Assembly: GCA_963832725.1 (NCBI GenBank)
Contig: CAWHVG010000005.1
Span: 2,170,001-2,234,000, forward strand
DNA: 64,000 nucleotides
Source: JAEZBP01 sp963832725
Lineage (GTDB): Bacteria > Myxococcota_A > Polyangia > Polyangiales > Sandaracinaceae
Reading direction: 5' to 3'
The translations under genes were made by a program, and so were the position numbers. The notes beneath the pieces are model-generated. The model had not been told where the DNA came from and searched no databases. It saw only the letters and a program-made list of their open reading frames with translations. Of this stretch, positions 25,923-35,313 are shown piece by piece. The stretch's first letter is position 1; each line of letters opens with the position of its first letter.

Positions 25923-26654
25923 GTGACCTCCGAGCTCTCCCGTTCCCAGTTTCGCGAGGCGCTCCTCTCGGTGATGGAGGAGAAGGTCCACTGGGCCTGG
26001 CCGCACTTCACCGCCGGGCGCGTGTCCGAGGACCGGCTCCACGTCCACCTCGAGCACGAGTACGCGGTCTACGTGCGCGACTTCCCGGTGATGGTCGGAC
26101 GCGCGTACGTGCAGTGCCCGATCGCGGCCGTGAGGCGGGAGCTCGCCGAAAACCTCTACGAGGAGGAGACGGGCGGGCTGGTCGCCGGCAGGCCGCACCC
26201 GGAGCTCTTCCTCGAGTACCCGCGCGGCCTGGGGATGGATCTGAGCCGCTTCGAGCACGTCGAGCTCTTGCCCGAGGCGGCGCGCTACCGCGCCTTCCTC
26301 GACGAGGCGACGACGGAGCGCGGATGGTCGGTGGCCGCCGCGGTGGCGACGATCTTCCTGGAGGGGACGCCCCACGATCGGAGCGTGCTGGATCCGAGCG
26401 CGCCGCCTCGGCCGGAGCCGCCGCTCGCGGAGCACCCGCTGGTCAAGCACTACGGGCTGCCGCTCGAGTGCCTGGCGCTGACCAAGGCGCACCGTGGGGT
26501 GGAGGGCGAGCACCGCGCCGCCGCGTGGCGGGTGATGCTCGATCACGTGCCGGAGAGCGAGCGCGGGCCGGTGGTGGACGCGATGCGCGAGGCGCTCGAG
26601 CGCTGGCTCGCCTACCGCGACGACGTCGCCGAGGCCTGCGGGCTGACCCGCTGA
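25923..26654 (+). CDS. TenA/CADD-like iron-containing redox enzyme (haem-oxygenase fold)
   Basis: The 243-residue protein from GTG 25923 is all helical. Conserved metal-type residues fall in HLEHEYAVYVRDFPVMVGR, ELAENLYEEETG, RGWSVAAAVATIFLEG and RGVEGEHRAAAW. This is the pattern of the PqqC/TenA/CADD group, in which diiron members oxygenate small substrates. No thiamine or PQQ genes are nearby, so a specific reaction cannot be named. The gene stands alone. Confidence 0.7.
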   Translation: MTSELSRSQFREALLSVMEEKVHWAWPHFTAGRVSEDRLHVHLEHEYAVYVRDFPVMVGRAYVQCPIAAVRRELAENLYEEETGGLVAGRPHPELFLEYPRGLGMDLSRFEHVELLPEAARYRAFLDEATTERGWSVAAAVATIFLEGTPHDRSVLDPSAPPRPEPPLAEHPLVKHYGLPLECLALTKAHRGVEGEHRAAAWRVMLDHVPESERGPVVDAMREALERWLAYRDDVAEACGLTR

Positions 26655-26775
26655 GCGGTCCATCGCTCGCCGGCGACACCGCCGATATCTCAGCAGCTAA
26701 GACATCCGCGCCAATTTCAACTGAAAACGTAGGATTTCAGGCAACAGCGGACGTCTCCAGGCCCGATCGTGGCCA

Positions 26776-26800
26776 AGATATCTCAGCGCGTGAGATATCT
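26776..26800. terminator. perfect 10-bp hairpin between convergent genes
   Basis: AGATATCTCA-GCGCG-TGAGATATCT has a perfect 10-bp stem and a 5-base loop. It lies 6 bp beyond the stop of the HTH gene (26806, minus strand) and downstream of the TenA-like gene. AT-rich for this genome and without a T-tract, it could also be a protein site; GATATCTCAG recurs singly at 26694. Confidence 0.45.
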
Positions 26801-26805
26801 GCCTG

Positions 26806-27069
26806 TCAGGCGGCGCGGGTATCGGTGGCGCCCTCACGCTCGGCGGCGAGCACGACGGTGATGGCGAGGCCGGCCAGCGTCAGCCGGACGCGCGCGCGGT
26901 CGGCGAGGCCGCGCCGCTCCAGATGGGCCAGCACGCGGACGGTGCGTCCGACGCCCCAGCCGAGGCGGCCGGAGAGCACGCCAAGGCCGGCCGGCAGGTT
27001 CGCGCGGGCCAAGTCGTGCATGGCGGTGAGGAGGGCGATGGCTTCGTCACGGGTGGTTCGCTTCGTCAT
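26806..27069 (-). CDS. small winged-helix/HTH regulator
   Basis: The 87-residue protein from ATG 27069 (GAGG 9 bases upstream; ATG 27078 is an alternative) has a helix-turn-helix-like region LGVLSGRLGWGVGRTVRVLAHLERRGL and a short wing (ARVRLTLAGLAI). I recognise the fold type, not the family. Perfect palindromes upstream suggest autoregulation. Confidence 0.6.
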   Translation of the reverse strand: MTKRTTRDEAIALLTAMHDLARANLPAGLGVLSGRLGWGVGRTVRVLAHLERRGLADRARVRLTLAGLAITVVLAAEREGATDTRAA

Positions 27070-27113
27070 GGTGGCCATCCTCGACCACCACTGAACACGA
27101 GTCCAGTTTCTGG

Positions 27114-27148
27114 CGTTCAGTACTGAACGATCGTGGAGCACAATTGTG
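27114..27148. promoter_or_regulatory. palindromic sites upstream of the HTH gene
   Basis: CGTTCAGTACTGAACG (27114-27129) is a perfect 16-bp palindrome; a half-site ACTGAAC lies at about 27090. CACAATTGTG (27139-27148) is a second perfect palindrome. Both lie between the HTH gene and the divergent gene at 27204. Candidate operators, inferred from symmetry and position. Confidence 0.5.
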
Positions 27149-27203
27149 AGCAAGCTCACCGTCGGACGCGCGCGAGCCGGCGGGCGTCCTCATGTTCGCG
27201 GCC

Positions 27204-27683
27204 ATGAGTGAGCTACCGCCCTGCGGCGTGTACGTGACCCGGGCCGCGATCGGCGGCGTCTCCGCGGGCCGACTCGTCTACTTCCACAACCACGGCGAGC
27301 CCGGGCCGGGCATCTATCTGCCCGCGACCTGGAAGAACAACCGCGCGCGCTTCGAGCCCCAGGGCCATCTCCTGCCGGATCCCTCCGCGGCGGAGCACCT
27401 CGAGCCGCTGCCGGCCGAAGGCTTCTATCGCGTCGTCGAGCCCTTCCACTGCTGTGAGAAGGAGTGCTCGCTCTTCGAGCCGGAGACGCTGGTCCAGCTC
27501 GGCTACGACGGCGCCGGACAGGCCATCCTCTTCCGCCCGCAGCTCATCGACGCCCAGATGGCCATCCCGACCACCGGCACCCGCGTGGACCGCGATCGGC
27601 TCGCGAACCTCGCCCCGCTCCGCGTCCCCGTCGTCGACACACCCGTGCACGACGGAGACACGCACGAAGCCCTGCTGCACTGA
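27204..27683 (+). CDS. conserved-looking hypothetical protein
   Basis: The 159-residue soluble protein starts at ATG 27204 (ATG 27192 is an alternative). It is rich in Pro, Gly and aromatic residues, with a Cys-Cys-x3-Cys sequence (FHCCEKECSLF) that might bind metal. No signal peptide, membrane segment or known domain. Codon use is typical of the genome, so it is likely real. Divergent from the HTH regulator across the palindromes. Confidence 0.6.
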   Translation: MSELPPCGVYVTRAAIGGVSAGRLVYFHNHGEPGPGIYLPATWKNNRARFEPQGHLLPDPSAAEHLEPLPAEGFYRVVEPFHCCEKECSLFEPETLVQLGYDGAGQAILFRPQLIDAQMAIPTTGTRVDRDRLANLAPLRVPVVDTPVHDGDTHEALLH

Positions 27684-27708
27684 ACGCCGACAGGCGGCGT
27701 CGAGATGC

Positions 27709-27807
27709 TCAGCCGCGGTTGTACTTCCGCAGGTACATCTCGAACGCCTCGTCGATCACGCTCTCGAGCCGGCCCACATGCGGGCGAGCCTCGCGGAGAG
27801 CGCAGCG
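27709..27807 (-). pseudogene. possible 3' end of a lost ribbon-helix-helix-type gene
   Basis: A minus-strand frame ends at TGA 27711-27709 with HVGRLESVIDEAFEMYLRKY plus NRG, a plausible helical C-terminus, but no start or upstream part is present. The resemblance to small antitoxin-like DNA-binding proteins is weak. Included because it is coding-like. Confidence 0.25.
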
Positions 27808-27847
27808 CGACCGGTGCTATGGTCCGCCTCCCTCTCGGAGCCGCATC

Positions 27848-29627
27848 ATGACCGCCTCGCCGAACCCGCTCGTGTCCGATCGCTTCGTCGACTTCTGTCT
27901 CTACGAGGTGCTCGACACGCCCGCACTCTCTGAGCTGCCGGCCTTCGCCGAGCACTCGCGCGAGACCTTCGACCTCTGGATCGGCGCCTGCCGCCGGCTC
28001 GCGCGCGAGGTCCTCTTTCCGACCTACCGACCCACCGACGCGGATCCGCCGACGCTCCAGGACGGCGCCGTCCGCGTGCACCCTCGGATGCACGACGCGT
28101 GGCGCGAGCTCGCGCAGCTCGGCGTCATCGGCTCCACCCGCCCGGCCGAGGTCGGCGGTCAGCAGCTCCCGCTGACCGTCGCGACCTTCGCCAACGCGTA
28201 TCTGATGGCCGGCAACCTCTCGGCCTACGGCTACGCCGGCCTCACGACGGGCGCGGCGCACCTCATCGAGGCCTTCGGCGAGCCTTCGCTGCGCGAGCGC
28301 TTCGTGACGCCGATGCTGGAGGGGCGCTGGACCGGCACCATGACGCTGACCGAGCCGCAGGCCGGCTCGTCCCTCGCCGACGTGACCACGCGCGCCGTGC
28401 TCACCGAGGACGGCCACTACCTGCTGAAGGGCTCGAAGATCTTCATCTCGGGAGGCGATCACGACCTCGCCGAGAACGTCATCCACCTGGTCCTGGCCCG
28501 CATCGAGGGCGCGCCGCCCGGCACCAAGGGGATCTCGCTCTTCGCCGTGCCCAAGAGGCGGCCCGAGGGCGACGCGCTGGTCTCGAACGACGTCACGATC
28601 AGCGGGCTGATCCACAAGATCGGCTGGCGCGGGCTTCCCAGCGTGGCGCTCTCGCTCGGCGACGCGGACGACTGCCGCGGGTGGCTCGTCGGCCCGCCCC
28701 ACGGCGGCCTGCGCTGCATGTTCCAGATGATGAACGAGGCCCGGCTGATGGTCGGGCTCGACGCCGCGGCCACGGCCAGCGTCGGCTATCACGAGTCGCG
28801 CCTCTACGCCGAGGAGCGCACCCAAGGGAGGCCGCTCGGCGTCAGCGATCCGAGCGTCCCGCCCGTGCCATTGATCGCGCACCCCGACGTCAGGCGGATG
28901 CTCCTGCGGCAGAAGGCCATCGTCGAGGGCTCCCTCTGCCTGCTCGGCTGGTGCGCGCGCTACTCCGACGTGTACGAGCAGGGGCGGGACGAGGCCGAGC
29001 GGACGCGGGCCAAGCTGCTCCTCGATCTGCTGACGCCCATCGCCAAGAGCTTCCCCGCCGAGCACGGCTTCGAGTCCAACACGCTCGCGCTTCAGATCCA
29101 CGGCGGCTACGGCTACTCCTCGGAGTACCTGCCCGAAGCGCTGCTGCGCGACCAGAAGCTCAACTCCATCCACGAGGGCACCACGCAGGATCCAGGCGCT
29201 GGATCTCTGGGCCGCAAGGCCGTCGCCAAGAACGGCGCGGCGCTGATGGTGCTCCGCGAGGAGATCCTCGCGTCGTGTGTGCGTGCCGAAGAAGCGGGCG
29301 TGCCGGCCGACGAGCTGAAGCCGCTCCGCGACGGCCTCGGGCGGATCCTGACCCTGACGGCGACCCTCGGCGCGAAGGGCGCGGGCGGCGACCTCGAGGG
29401 CATGCTCGGCCACGCCACCGACTACCTCGAGCTGAGCTCCATCCTGGTCATCGGATGGATGTGGACGGCCATGCGCGCGGTCGCGAAGGACGACGCGTTC
29501 GGCCGAGGTATCCATGCCGCCGCCCGCTACTGGGCCGCCTCCGAGCTGCCGCGCATCCCCCAGCTCGCCGCGCTCTGTGAGAGCGCCGAGCGGAGCTTCC
29601 TCGACGTCCGCCCCGACGAGCTTCTGA
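27848..29627 (+). CDS. acyl-CoA dehydrogenase, with compensated frame breaks and hidden stop
   Basis: The protein of about 590 residues from ATG 27848 has family blocks TGTMTLTEPQAGSSLADV, KIFISGGDHD, GTKGISLFAVPK and the C-terminal LNSIHEGTTQ carrying the catalytic Glu. Just after it the text reads DPGAGSLGRK where IQALDLWGRK is expected. An extra G near 29188 and a missing G near 29208 explain this exactly. The literal frame runs on to 30049, overlapping the desaturase; coding quality ends near 29627, where TGA lies one frame over. Length and the extra C-terminal helical domain fit the long-chain FadE-like group. Confidence 0.82.
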
Positions 29628-29850
29628 TCCGACGCAAATCCGCGCCGGCGTGCGCGAGAGCGCGAGTCGGGAGCCCTCCCGTCGCCCGTCGGACGGCACG
29701 GCCCCGCTGCACGATCCACCGCTCCTCGGCCTCTGCTCGGTCCAGCGGCACCGTGAGGGTGCTCCGCCCGAACGTGGACATGCCGCCGGCAGGGGTTAAA
29801 CTGGCTCGTTCGGCCGCCCGGCCGAGATTTGGTCACCAAACGAGGCCGGC

Positions 29851-30810
29851 ATGCTCCGCTACACCGCCGACATCCGCTCCATCGCGTTCGTTCTCACCTA
29901 CTTCGCGCTCATCGCGTTCGTCTACGCGACCGAGCTCCCGTGGTACGGCTGGGTCGGCTTCGCGGTCGTCATCTCGCTGCTCTCGTTCTTCTGCGCCGTC
30001 ATCACCCACAACACGGTGCACAGCCCCGTGTTCAAGTCGCGCGGGATGAACAGCCTCTTCCAGGTGGCCCTGAGCCTGACCTACGGGCACCCGGTCAGCA
30101 TGTACGTGCCGGGCCACAACCTGAGCCACCACAAGTACACGCAGCAGCCCAAGGACCGGATGCGCACCGACAAGCTGCGCTTCCGCTGGAACCTGCTGAA
30201 CCAGCTCTTCTTCAGCTTCATCGTCGGCCCGGTCATCTTCCGGGACAACGCGCGCTTCGCGAAGGCGATGCGCACGAAGAACCCGAAGTGGTACCGGCAG
30301 TTCGTGCTGGAGACGGCCGTCTACGTGGCGTTCCTCGTCGTCCTGGCCGTGCTCGACTGGCGCAAGTTCATCGTGTTCGTGATGATCCCGCACCAGTACG
30401 CCGCGTGGGGGATCATGGGCATCAACTTCGTCCAGCACGACGGCTGCGACGGAGACCACCTCTACAACCACAGCCGCAACTTCAGCGGCACGCTGCTGAA
30501 CTGGTTCACGTTCAACAACGGCTTCCACGGCATGCACCACATGCGGCCGGGCCTGCACTGGAGCCTCCTGCCGAAGGCGCACGCCGAGGAGCTCGCGCCG
30601 CACATCCACCCGGAGCTCGACCGCAAGGCGCTCCTCCCCTACCTGATCCAGGCCTACGTCTGGCCGGGCACGCGCAAGAACTACGACGGCACGCCCTACG
30701 TGCTGCCGCCGCCGCGCGAGGACGAGGACTGGATGCCCGCCACCATCCGCCGCGAGCTCGACATCTACGACGCCGACTACGTGCGGGACCAAGCAAGCGC
30801 CGCGGGTTGA
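29851..30810 (+). CDS. membrane fatty-acid desaturase
   Basis: The 319-residue protein has four to five membrane helices and the three histidine boxes that hold the diiron centre: H53-NTV-H57, H89-NLS-HH (His93-94) and FHGMHHM near residue 227, plus an extra HDGCDGDHLYNH. It would introduce a double bond into acyl chains, using a separate electron donor. Position after an acyl-CoA dehydrogenase suggests lipid metabolism. The GNAT gene follows 16 bp downstream. Confidence 0.9.
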   Translation: MLRYTADIRSIAFVLTYFALIAFVYATELPWYGWVGFAVVISLLSFFCAVITHNTVHSPVFKSRGMNSLFQVALSLTYGHPVSMYVPGHNLSHHKYTQQPKDRMRTDKLRFRWNLLNQLFFSFIVGPVIFRDNARFAKAMRTKNPKWYRQFVLETAVYVAFLVVLAVLDWRKFIVFVMIPHQYAAWGIMGINFVQHDGCDGDHLYNHSRNFSGTLLNWFTFNNGFHGMHHMRPGLHWSLLPKAHAEELAPHIHPELDRKALLPYLIQAYVWPGTRKNYDGTPYVLPPPREDEDWMPATIRRELDIYDADYVRDQASAAG

Positions 30811-30826
30811 GTCGAGGGCGGGGGAC

Positions 30827-31870
30827 ATGATCCGGATCGAGCCGCTCGGGGTCGCGGCCGCGCCGGCGCTCGCCGAGCTCGCGAGCCGTCCGGAGGTGAC
30901 CCTCTTCGGCGATCATCGGGCGGACGCACCCGCGGCGGTGTGGGCGCGCTGGTTGGGCCCGCCGGATCCGCACCTCGGGTTCACCCTCGGTGCATTCGAC
31001 GGCGACGCGCTGAAGGCGGTCGCGCGGGTGCGCCTCCGAACAACGCGGCGACGCATGCACGCGGCCAGCCTCGACCTGATCGCGAGCGGTGGGCCGGAAG
31101 CGGACGAGGTCATCGACGCGTCGATGGAAGCCGCGCTGGACGCGTGCGACCGCTGGCTCCAGGTCGCCCGCTGCGAGCTCCGCTGCCCACCGGATCACCC
31201 GCGGATCGGCGGCATCTTCGCCGCCCGCGGCTTCCATCGCGAGGCCCTCCTGCGCGCCTCGGTGCGCGAGGGTGCGGCTCTGCGAGACGAGGCGCTGCTC
31301 GGCCGGATCCGCGAGGGCGTGGAGCCCGCCGAGCCGCTCTCGACCTCGCTGCGGATCCCGCCGCGCCGCCGCCCGAGCGGTCCCATCCACGTTCGGCTCG
31401 CGCGACCTTCCGACGGGCCGGCCATCGCGCGCACGATGAGCGAGCTCCCGGTGGTCTGGGGCACGCTCCAGCTCCCCTTCCAGCGGCGTGACCGGTGGAA
31501 CGAGCGGCTCTTGCCCTCGCAGCAGAGCCATGTCGTCCTCGTGGTGGCCGAGGTGCGCGGCGAGCTGGCCGGCAGCGGCGCGCTCACGCTCTTCGAGGAG
31601 CCCCGCCGCACCCACGCGGGCACCCTCGGAATGCAGGTCGCCACCGGCTTCCAGGGACAGGGCGTGGGCACGCGCATCCTCGACACGCTGCTCGAGCATG
31701 CGGACCGGCGCGGCCTGGTCCGGGTCGAGCTCTCCGTCTACCCCGACAACGACCGAGCCCGGCGTCTCTACGAGCACGCCGGCTTCGAGCTCGAAGGGCG
31801 CTGCCGCCTCGGTTCGTTCCGGGACGGCACCTGGGTCGACGAGCTGATCATGGCCCGCATCCGCGGGTGA
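30827..31870 (+). CDS. double GNAT-family N-acetyltransferase
   Basis: The 347-residue protein from ATG 30827 (GGGGGA upstream) has two GNAT domains. The second (about residues 185-347) carries the acetyl-CoA loop QGQGVGTRIL, VELSVYPDNDRARRLYEHAG and a terminal strand. The first is degenerate, without a clear loop. The substrate is unknown. Probably co-transcribed with the desaturase. Confidence 0.8.
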   Translation: MIRIEPLGVAAAPALAELASRPEVTLFGDHRADAPAAVWARWLGPPDPHLGFTLGAFDGDALKAVARVRLRTTRRRMHAASLDLIASGGPEADEVIDASMEAALDACDRWLQVARCELRCPPDHPRIGGIFAARGFHREALLRASVREGAALRDEALLGRIREGVEPAEPLSTSLRIPPRRRPSGPIHVRLARPSDGPAIARTMSELPVVWGTLQLPFQRRDRWNERLLPSQQSHVVLVVAEVRGELAGSGALTLFEEPRRTHAGTLGMQVATGFQGQGVGTRILDTLLEHADRRGLVRVELSVYPDNDRARRLYEHAGFELEGRCRLGSFRDGTWVDELIMARIRG

Positions 31871-32052
31871 ACGTCTGACGCGAACCCTCCGTCGCCCCGC
31901 GGCCGTTCTCGGGTCCGGCCTCGGCGTTGCGGGCTCGTCGCCGTGCCGCGACGCGGGCCCACCTCGAGCGCAGCGCTGCCGGATTTCGTCGCCGGACCTC
32001 GAGTGCCGGACGGGATGGCGCCGGCCCGCGGCCGAGCGCTACCGTCGCGCGC

Positions 32053-33234
32053 ATGACGCTGCGCGACCGCTGGACGCTCGATCCCGAGATCACGTTCTTG
32101 AACCACGGCTCCTTCGGCGCCTGCCCGAAGGCGGTCCTGGAGACGCAGTCGGCGCTGCGCGCGCAGATGGAGCGCGAGCCGGTCCGGTTTTTCCTCTACG
32201 AGGCCGCCGAGCTGCTCGAGGAGGCGCGGCGCGAGGCGGCAGCGTTCGTCGGCGCGCGGCCCGAGGACTTCGTCTTCGTCGGCAACGCCACCGAGGGCGT
32301 CAACGCCGTCTTGCGATCCCTCTCGTTCGCGGAGGGCGACGAGCTGCTCACCACCGACCACGCCTACGGCGCCTGCAGAAACACGCTCTCGTTCGTAGCC
32401 GAGCGGGCCGGCGCGAAGGTCGTCGTAGCGGCGTTGCCCTTCCCGCTCGCCTCGCCGGACGAGGTGGTCGAGGCCGTCGTCTCTGCCGTCACGCCGCGCA
32501 CCAAGCTCGCGCTCATCGATCACGTCACCAGCCCGACGGGTCTCGTTCTGCCCGTCGCCCGCATCGTCTCCGCTCTGAAAGAGCGAGGCGTGGAGACGCT
32601 GGTCGACGGCGCCCACGCGCCCGGCATGGTCGAGCTCGACGTGAGCACGATCGGTGCCGCCTACTACACGGCCAACTTCCACAAGTGGACCTGCGCCCCG
32701 AAAGGCGCCGCGTTCCTGTGGGCGCGCGAAGACCGGCAAGAGGGCCTGCACCCCACGTCGATCAGCCACGGCTACACCTCGGCGCGGCCTCGAAAGCGCT
32801 TCTTGGAAGAGTTCGACTGGCCCGGGACACACGACCCGAGCGCGTACCTCTGTGTGCCGCACGCGATCCGCTTCGTGGGCGGGCTGCTCGAGGGCGGCTG
32901 GCCGGCGGTGCGGGAGCGAAACCGCGCCTTGGCACGTCGAGCGCGCGATCTCCTGTGCGAGACGCTCGACGTCGCGCCCCCGGCCCCCGACTCGATGATC
33001 GGCTCGCTGGCGGCAGTGCCGCTTCCGGACGGCGACGACGCGCCTCCCGCCTCGGCCCTCTATGCCGACGCGCTCCAGCGGGCGCTCCTCGAACGGCACG
33101 GGATCGAAGTGCCCATCGCGCCGTGGCCCGCGCCGCCGTCTCGACTGATCCGCATCTCGGCCCACCTGCACAACGAGCCACCGGACTACCTGCGGCTGAC
33201 CGAGGCCCTGCGGCGCGAGCTCGATCGACGCTGA
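32053..33234 (+). CDS. class V aminotransferase (isopenicillin-N epimerase-like)
   Basis: The 393-residue PLP enzyme from ATG 32053 has FLNHGSFGACP near the N-terminus, VFVGNATEGVNAVLRS for cofactor binding, LVDGAHAPGM (Asp to the pyridine nitrogen) and the Schiff-base Lys in ANFHKWTCAPKG at about residue 210. The family includes cysteine desulfurase-like and epimerase enzymes; substrate unknown. The frame is open further upstream but lacks homology there. Confidence 0.85.
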   Translation: MTLRDRWTLDPEITFLNHGSFGACPKAVLETQSALRAQMEREPVRFFLYEAAELLEEARREAAAFVGARPEDFVFVGNATEGVNAVLRSLSFAEGDELLTTDHAYGACRNTLSFVAERAGAKVVVAALPFPLASPDEVVEAVVSAVTPRTKLALIDHVTSPTGLVLPVARIVSALKERGVETLVDGAHAPGMVELDVSTIGAAYYTANFHKWTCAPKGAAFLWAREDRQEGLHPTSISHGYTSARPRKRFLEEFDWPGTHDPSAYLCVPHAIRFVGGLLEGGWPAVRERNRALARRARDLLCETLDVAPPAPDSMIGSLAAVPLPDGDDAPPASALYADALQRALLERHGIEVPIAPWPAPPSRLIRISAHLHNEPPDYLRLTEALRRELDRR

Positions 33235-33272
33235 TCCCAAAGCCCCTTCCTTGGGGTATGCTCCCCGTCCCT

Positions 33273-33965
33273 ATGTCGATCGCATCGATGGCGTTCTCCG
33301 CGGCCGGTGACTACCTCCGCCGCAACCCAGGCGAAGTCTCCCGCGCCGTCCGCAACCTGCTCGGTCTCCGGGCGGGCATCCCCGTGGACGCGCTCCGCTG
33401 GCTGATGGAACAAGCGGCCAAGGGCGGGAAGGTCGAGGACCCGGTGATCACCGAGGTCTCGCCCGGTCTCCGCGTGACGGCGAACGTCGATCTCATGAAG
33501 ACGCCCGTGCGCGCGTCGGCGGTCGTGTTCATCGATCGGGTGCGCATCGACCCGGACCAGATCCGGCTCGACGTCCGGCTCGAGGAGATCTGGATGGAGG
33601 TCATCGGCGAGTCGAGCTCGCCCGTGGCCGCGCTCCTGCGCTCCGGCGCGCTCGATCTCTCGAAGCCCGGCGAGCTGGCCAAGTACATGGATCTCCCACC
33701 GGTGATCGTGGAAGCGCGGGAGAACCGGGTCGCCCTGGACCTGATGCGGGAGCCGCGCATCGGCGAGAACCCGGTGGTGCGGCAGGCGCTGGCCATCCTC
33801 ACGCCGCTGGTCACGATGCACGGCATCGAGGCGGACGACAATCACCTCAACCTCGTCTTCCGCGCGCTCCCGCAGGGCGTCGGCACGGCCGCGACGGCGG
33901 TTCGGACGCACCTCTTCAAGCCCGGCTTCCGCCGCGTGCGCGCGCTCCTGCCGAGCTTCCTCTGA
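33273..33965 (+). CDS. conserved-looking hypothetical protein
   Basis: The 230-residue protein starts at ATG 33273 (ATG 33258 is an alternative). The N-terminus is helical with basic residues; the middle alternates strands (VITEVSPGLRVTANVDLM, VVFIDRVRIDPDQIRLDVRL), followed by a helical end. No signal peptide, no transmembrane helix, no recognised motif. It might be a lipid- or membrane-associated beta protein, but this is only a guess. It lies 38 bp after the aminotransferase. Confidence 0.6.
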   Translation: MSIASMAFSAAGDYLRRNPGEVSRAVRNLLGLRAGIPVDALRWLMEQAAKGGKVEDPVITEVSPGLRVTANVDLMKTPVRASAVVFIDRVRIDPDQIRLDVRLEEIWMEVIGESSSPVAALLRSGALDLSKPGELAKYMDLPPVIVEARENRVALDLMREPRIGENPVVRQALAILTPLVTMHGIEADDNHLNLVFRALPQGVGTAATAVRTHLFKPGFRRVRALLPSFL

Positions 33966-33995
33966 CGCGCCTCCTTCTCGACCGCCCTCGACGGA

Positions 33996-34313
33996 TCAGT
34001 GGCGGGTCGAGATCGACACGCGATTCTTGAAGTTGCCGGAGAGGCGGCTGTACTCGAGCGTCCCGTGTACGACGGGCACGTCTCGATAGCCGTTCGTGGA
34101 GTCGAGGGGGAGCTCGATCCGCTGTTGCCGCGGCGTGGAGCCCGCGAAGTGGATCATCGTCTCCAACAGATGCATGCCCGGCTGCAGATCCACGCTCACC
34201 CGGAAGCCGCTGCGGAAGCTCCCGTCGTAGAGCGTCCGCTCGTCGAGCGTGACGACCAGGCGCGGGTCGTTGAGGAAGAACCCCGGTGCCGGGAACTCGA
34301 GCTGAACACGCAC
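33996..34313 (-). CDS. small beta-rich hypothetical protein
   Basis: A 105-residue product from GTG 34313 is all beta by appearance (VRVQLEFPAPGFFLNDPRL, VVTLDERTLYDGSF, GTLEYSRLSGNFKNRVSI). The longer frame to 34481 adds an unlikely Arg-rich segment. No family recognised; convergent with the preceding gene. Confidence 0.5.
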   Translation of the reverse strand: MRVQLEFPAPGFFLNDPRLVVTLDERTLYDGSFRSGFRVSVDLQPGMHLLETMIHFAGSTPRQQRIELPLDSTNGYRDVPVVHGTLEYSRLSGNFKNRVSISTRH

Positions 34314-34481
34314 GCCCGGAAGATAACGCCGGCTCGCACTTCGCTCACGCGTGGACGGTAAAGGACCGGCAGGGCCCGCGCGATCGACGTCCGCCAGCCA
34401 CGCGAAGCTCCCGCTCCGGCGCGAGCAGGCGGCGAAGTGTGCCAAAACGCTACACCTCAACCAGAGCGAAGGTGATGTCAC

Positions 34482-34651
34482 CTAGGTGGCTGGTGTCGAA
34501 CGAGCGCTCCTCGTCTTTCCGGCGGGACAGGCCCGTCTCGCCGCCCGTCCCTCCTCCAAAATGCTCCAGCATTTCGTCGTCGGGCCGAACGACGACCCGG
34601 ACCTATCGCGCTCGGAAATCCTTCGGGCGTCGTTTGACACCAGTCACCTAG
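34482..34651. repeat. 22-bp inverted repeat enclosing 126 bp
   Basis: CTAGGTGGCTGGTGTCGAAC (34482 on, plus GA) is matched by the reverse complement of 34630-34651 at 20 of 22 positions. Both mismatches become G-T/G-U pairs. The left arm also contains the palindrome CACCTAGGTG. No gene or transposase lies between. A small non-autonomous element or a stem of a transcript is possible. Confidence 0.55.
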
Positions 34652-34735
34652 CGGAGACTTCCGTCTGGGTACCCTCATATGGTACTATCACGACGTTACG
34701 GTCACGCGGGGGGAGCCTCGCAGCGAGGACGCAGC

Positions 34736-35089
34736 ATGGACATCGTCGAAGCGATCGCAGCGCATCGAGACGAGCTCATCGAGATGATGGTCCGGGTGAA
34801 CCCTCCCTTGGAGGGGACGTCCAACGAGGACACCCGTCAGTTCGTCGTGGGGCATCTGTCGATCCTCAGCGCCGCAGCGAAGGGCGACCTCGCCGTACGC
34901 GACGAGTTCCTCGCCACCGTCATCCCCGCCATCCGCGACGGCGGGATGCCGCTCCGCCTGGTGATGGTCGGCATGGTGCGGGTGGCGACCGTGATCGCGG
35001 GCTTGCTCGACGCGGAGCACGTCGAGTGGCTCGCCGAGTTCGAGGGGGAGTACACCGGCCTCTTGCTCGACCACTGGGAGAACCGATGA
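34736..35089 (+). CDS. small helical hypothetical protein
   Basis: The 117-residue all-helical protein from ATG 34736 (GAGGA 7 bases upstream) has a pattern similar to RsbR-type/globin-like sensor N-domains (IVEAIAAHRDELIEMMVRV, then paired long helices), without a haem His that I can identify. Its stop overlaps the next start (ATGA at 35086), so the two products are probably partners. Confidence 0.6.
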   Translation: MDIVEAIAAHRDELIEMMVRVNPPLEGTSNEDTRQFVVGHLSILSAAAKGDLAVRDEFLATVIPAIRDGGMPLRLVMVGMVRVATVIAGLLDAEHVEWLAEFEGEYTGLLLDHWENR

Positions 35090-35313
35090 AGGCTACGCTG
35101 GACGACCTGGTCTCGGCGTCGGGGCTCTCGCCGCTCTTCGGAAAGAACGCCATCAAGCGCGCCGTGGAGCGGTGTGGCGTGCACCTCGAGCGCCTCTCGG
35201 AAGACGAGGGAGAGCTCCTCGTCGGCGAGCTCGAGAAGGTGGTCGCGATCTTCGATCCCGACGGCGTCGGCGCCGCCGCGTCGCGCATCCGCAAGACCCT
35301 CGGCCTGGGCTGA
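35086..35313 (+). CDS. small hypothetical protein coupled to preceding gene
   Basis: The 75-residue protein from ATG 35086 has a helical body (LFGKNAIKRAVERCGVHLER, LLVGELEKVVAIFDPDGVGA). No known domain; it may pair with the upstream product. Translational coupling is clear from the 4-base overlap. Confidence 0.6.
   Translation: MKATLDDLVSASGLSPLFGKNAIKRAVERCGVHLERLSEDEGELLVGELEKVVAIFDPDGVGAAASRIRKTLGLG

Noticed and set aside
27139..27148. LacI-type operator
   Set aside because: CACAATTGTG resembles half of a lac operator, but no LacI-family gene is nearby; kept only as a generic palindrome.
32685..33270. Upstream extension of the protein at 33273
   Set aside because: That part is the out-of-frame shadow of the class V aminotransferase.
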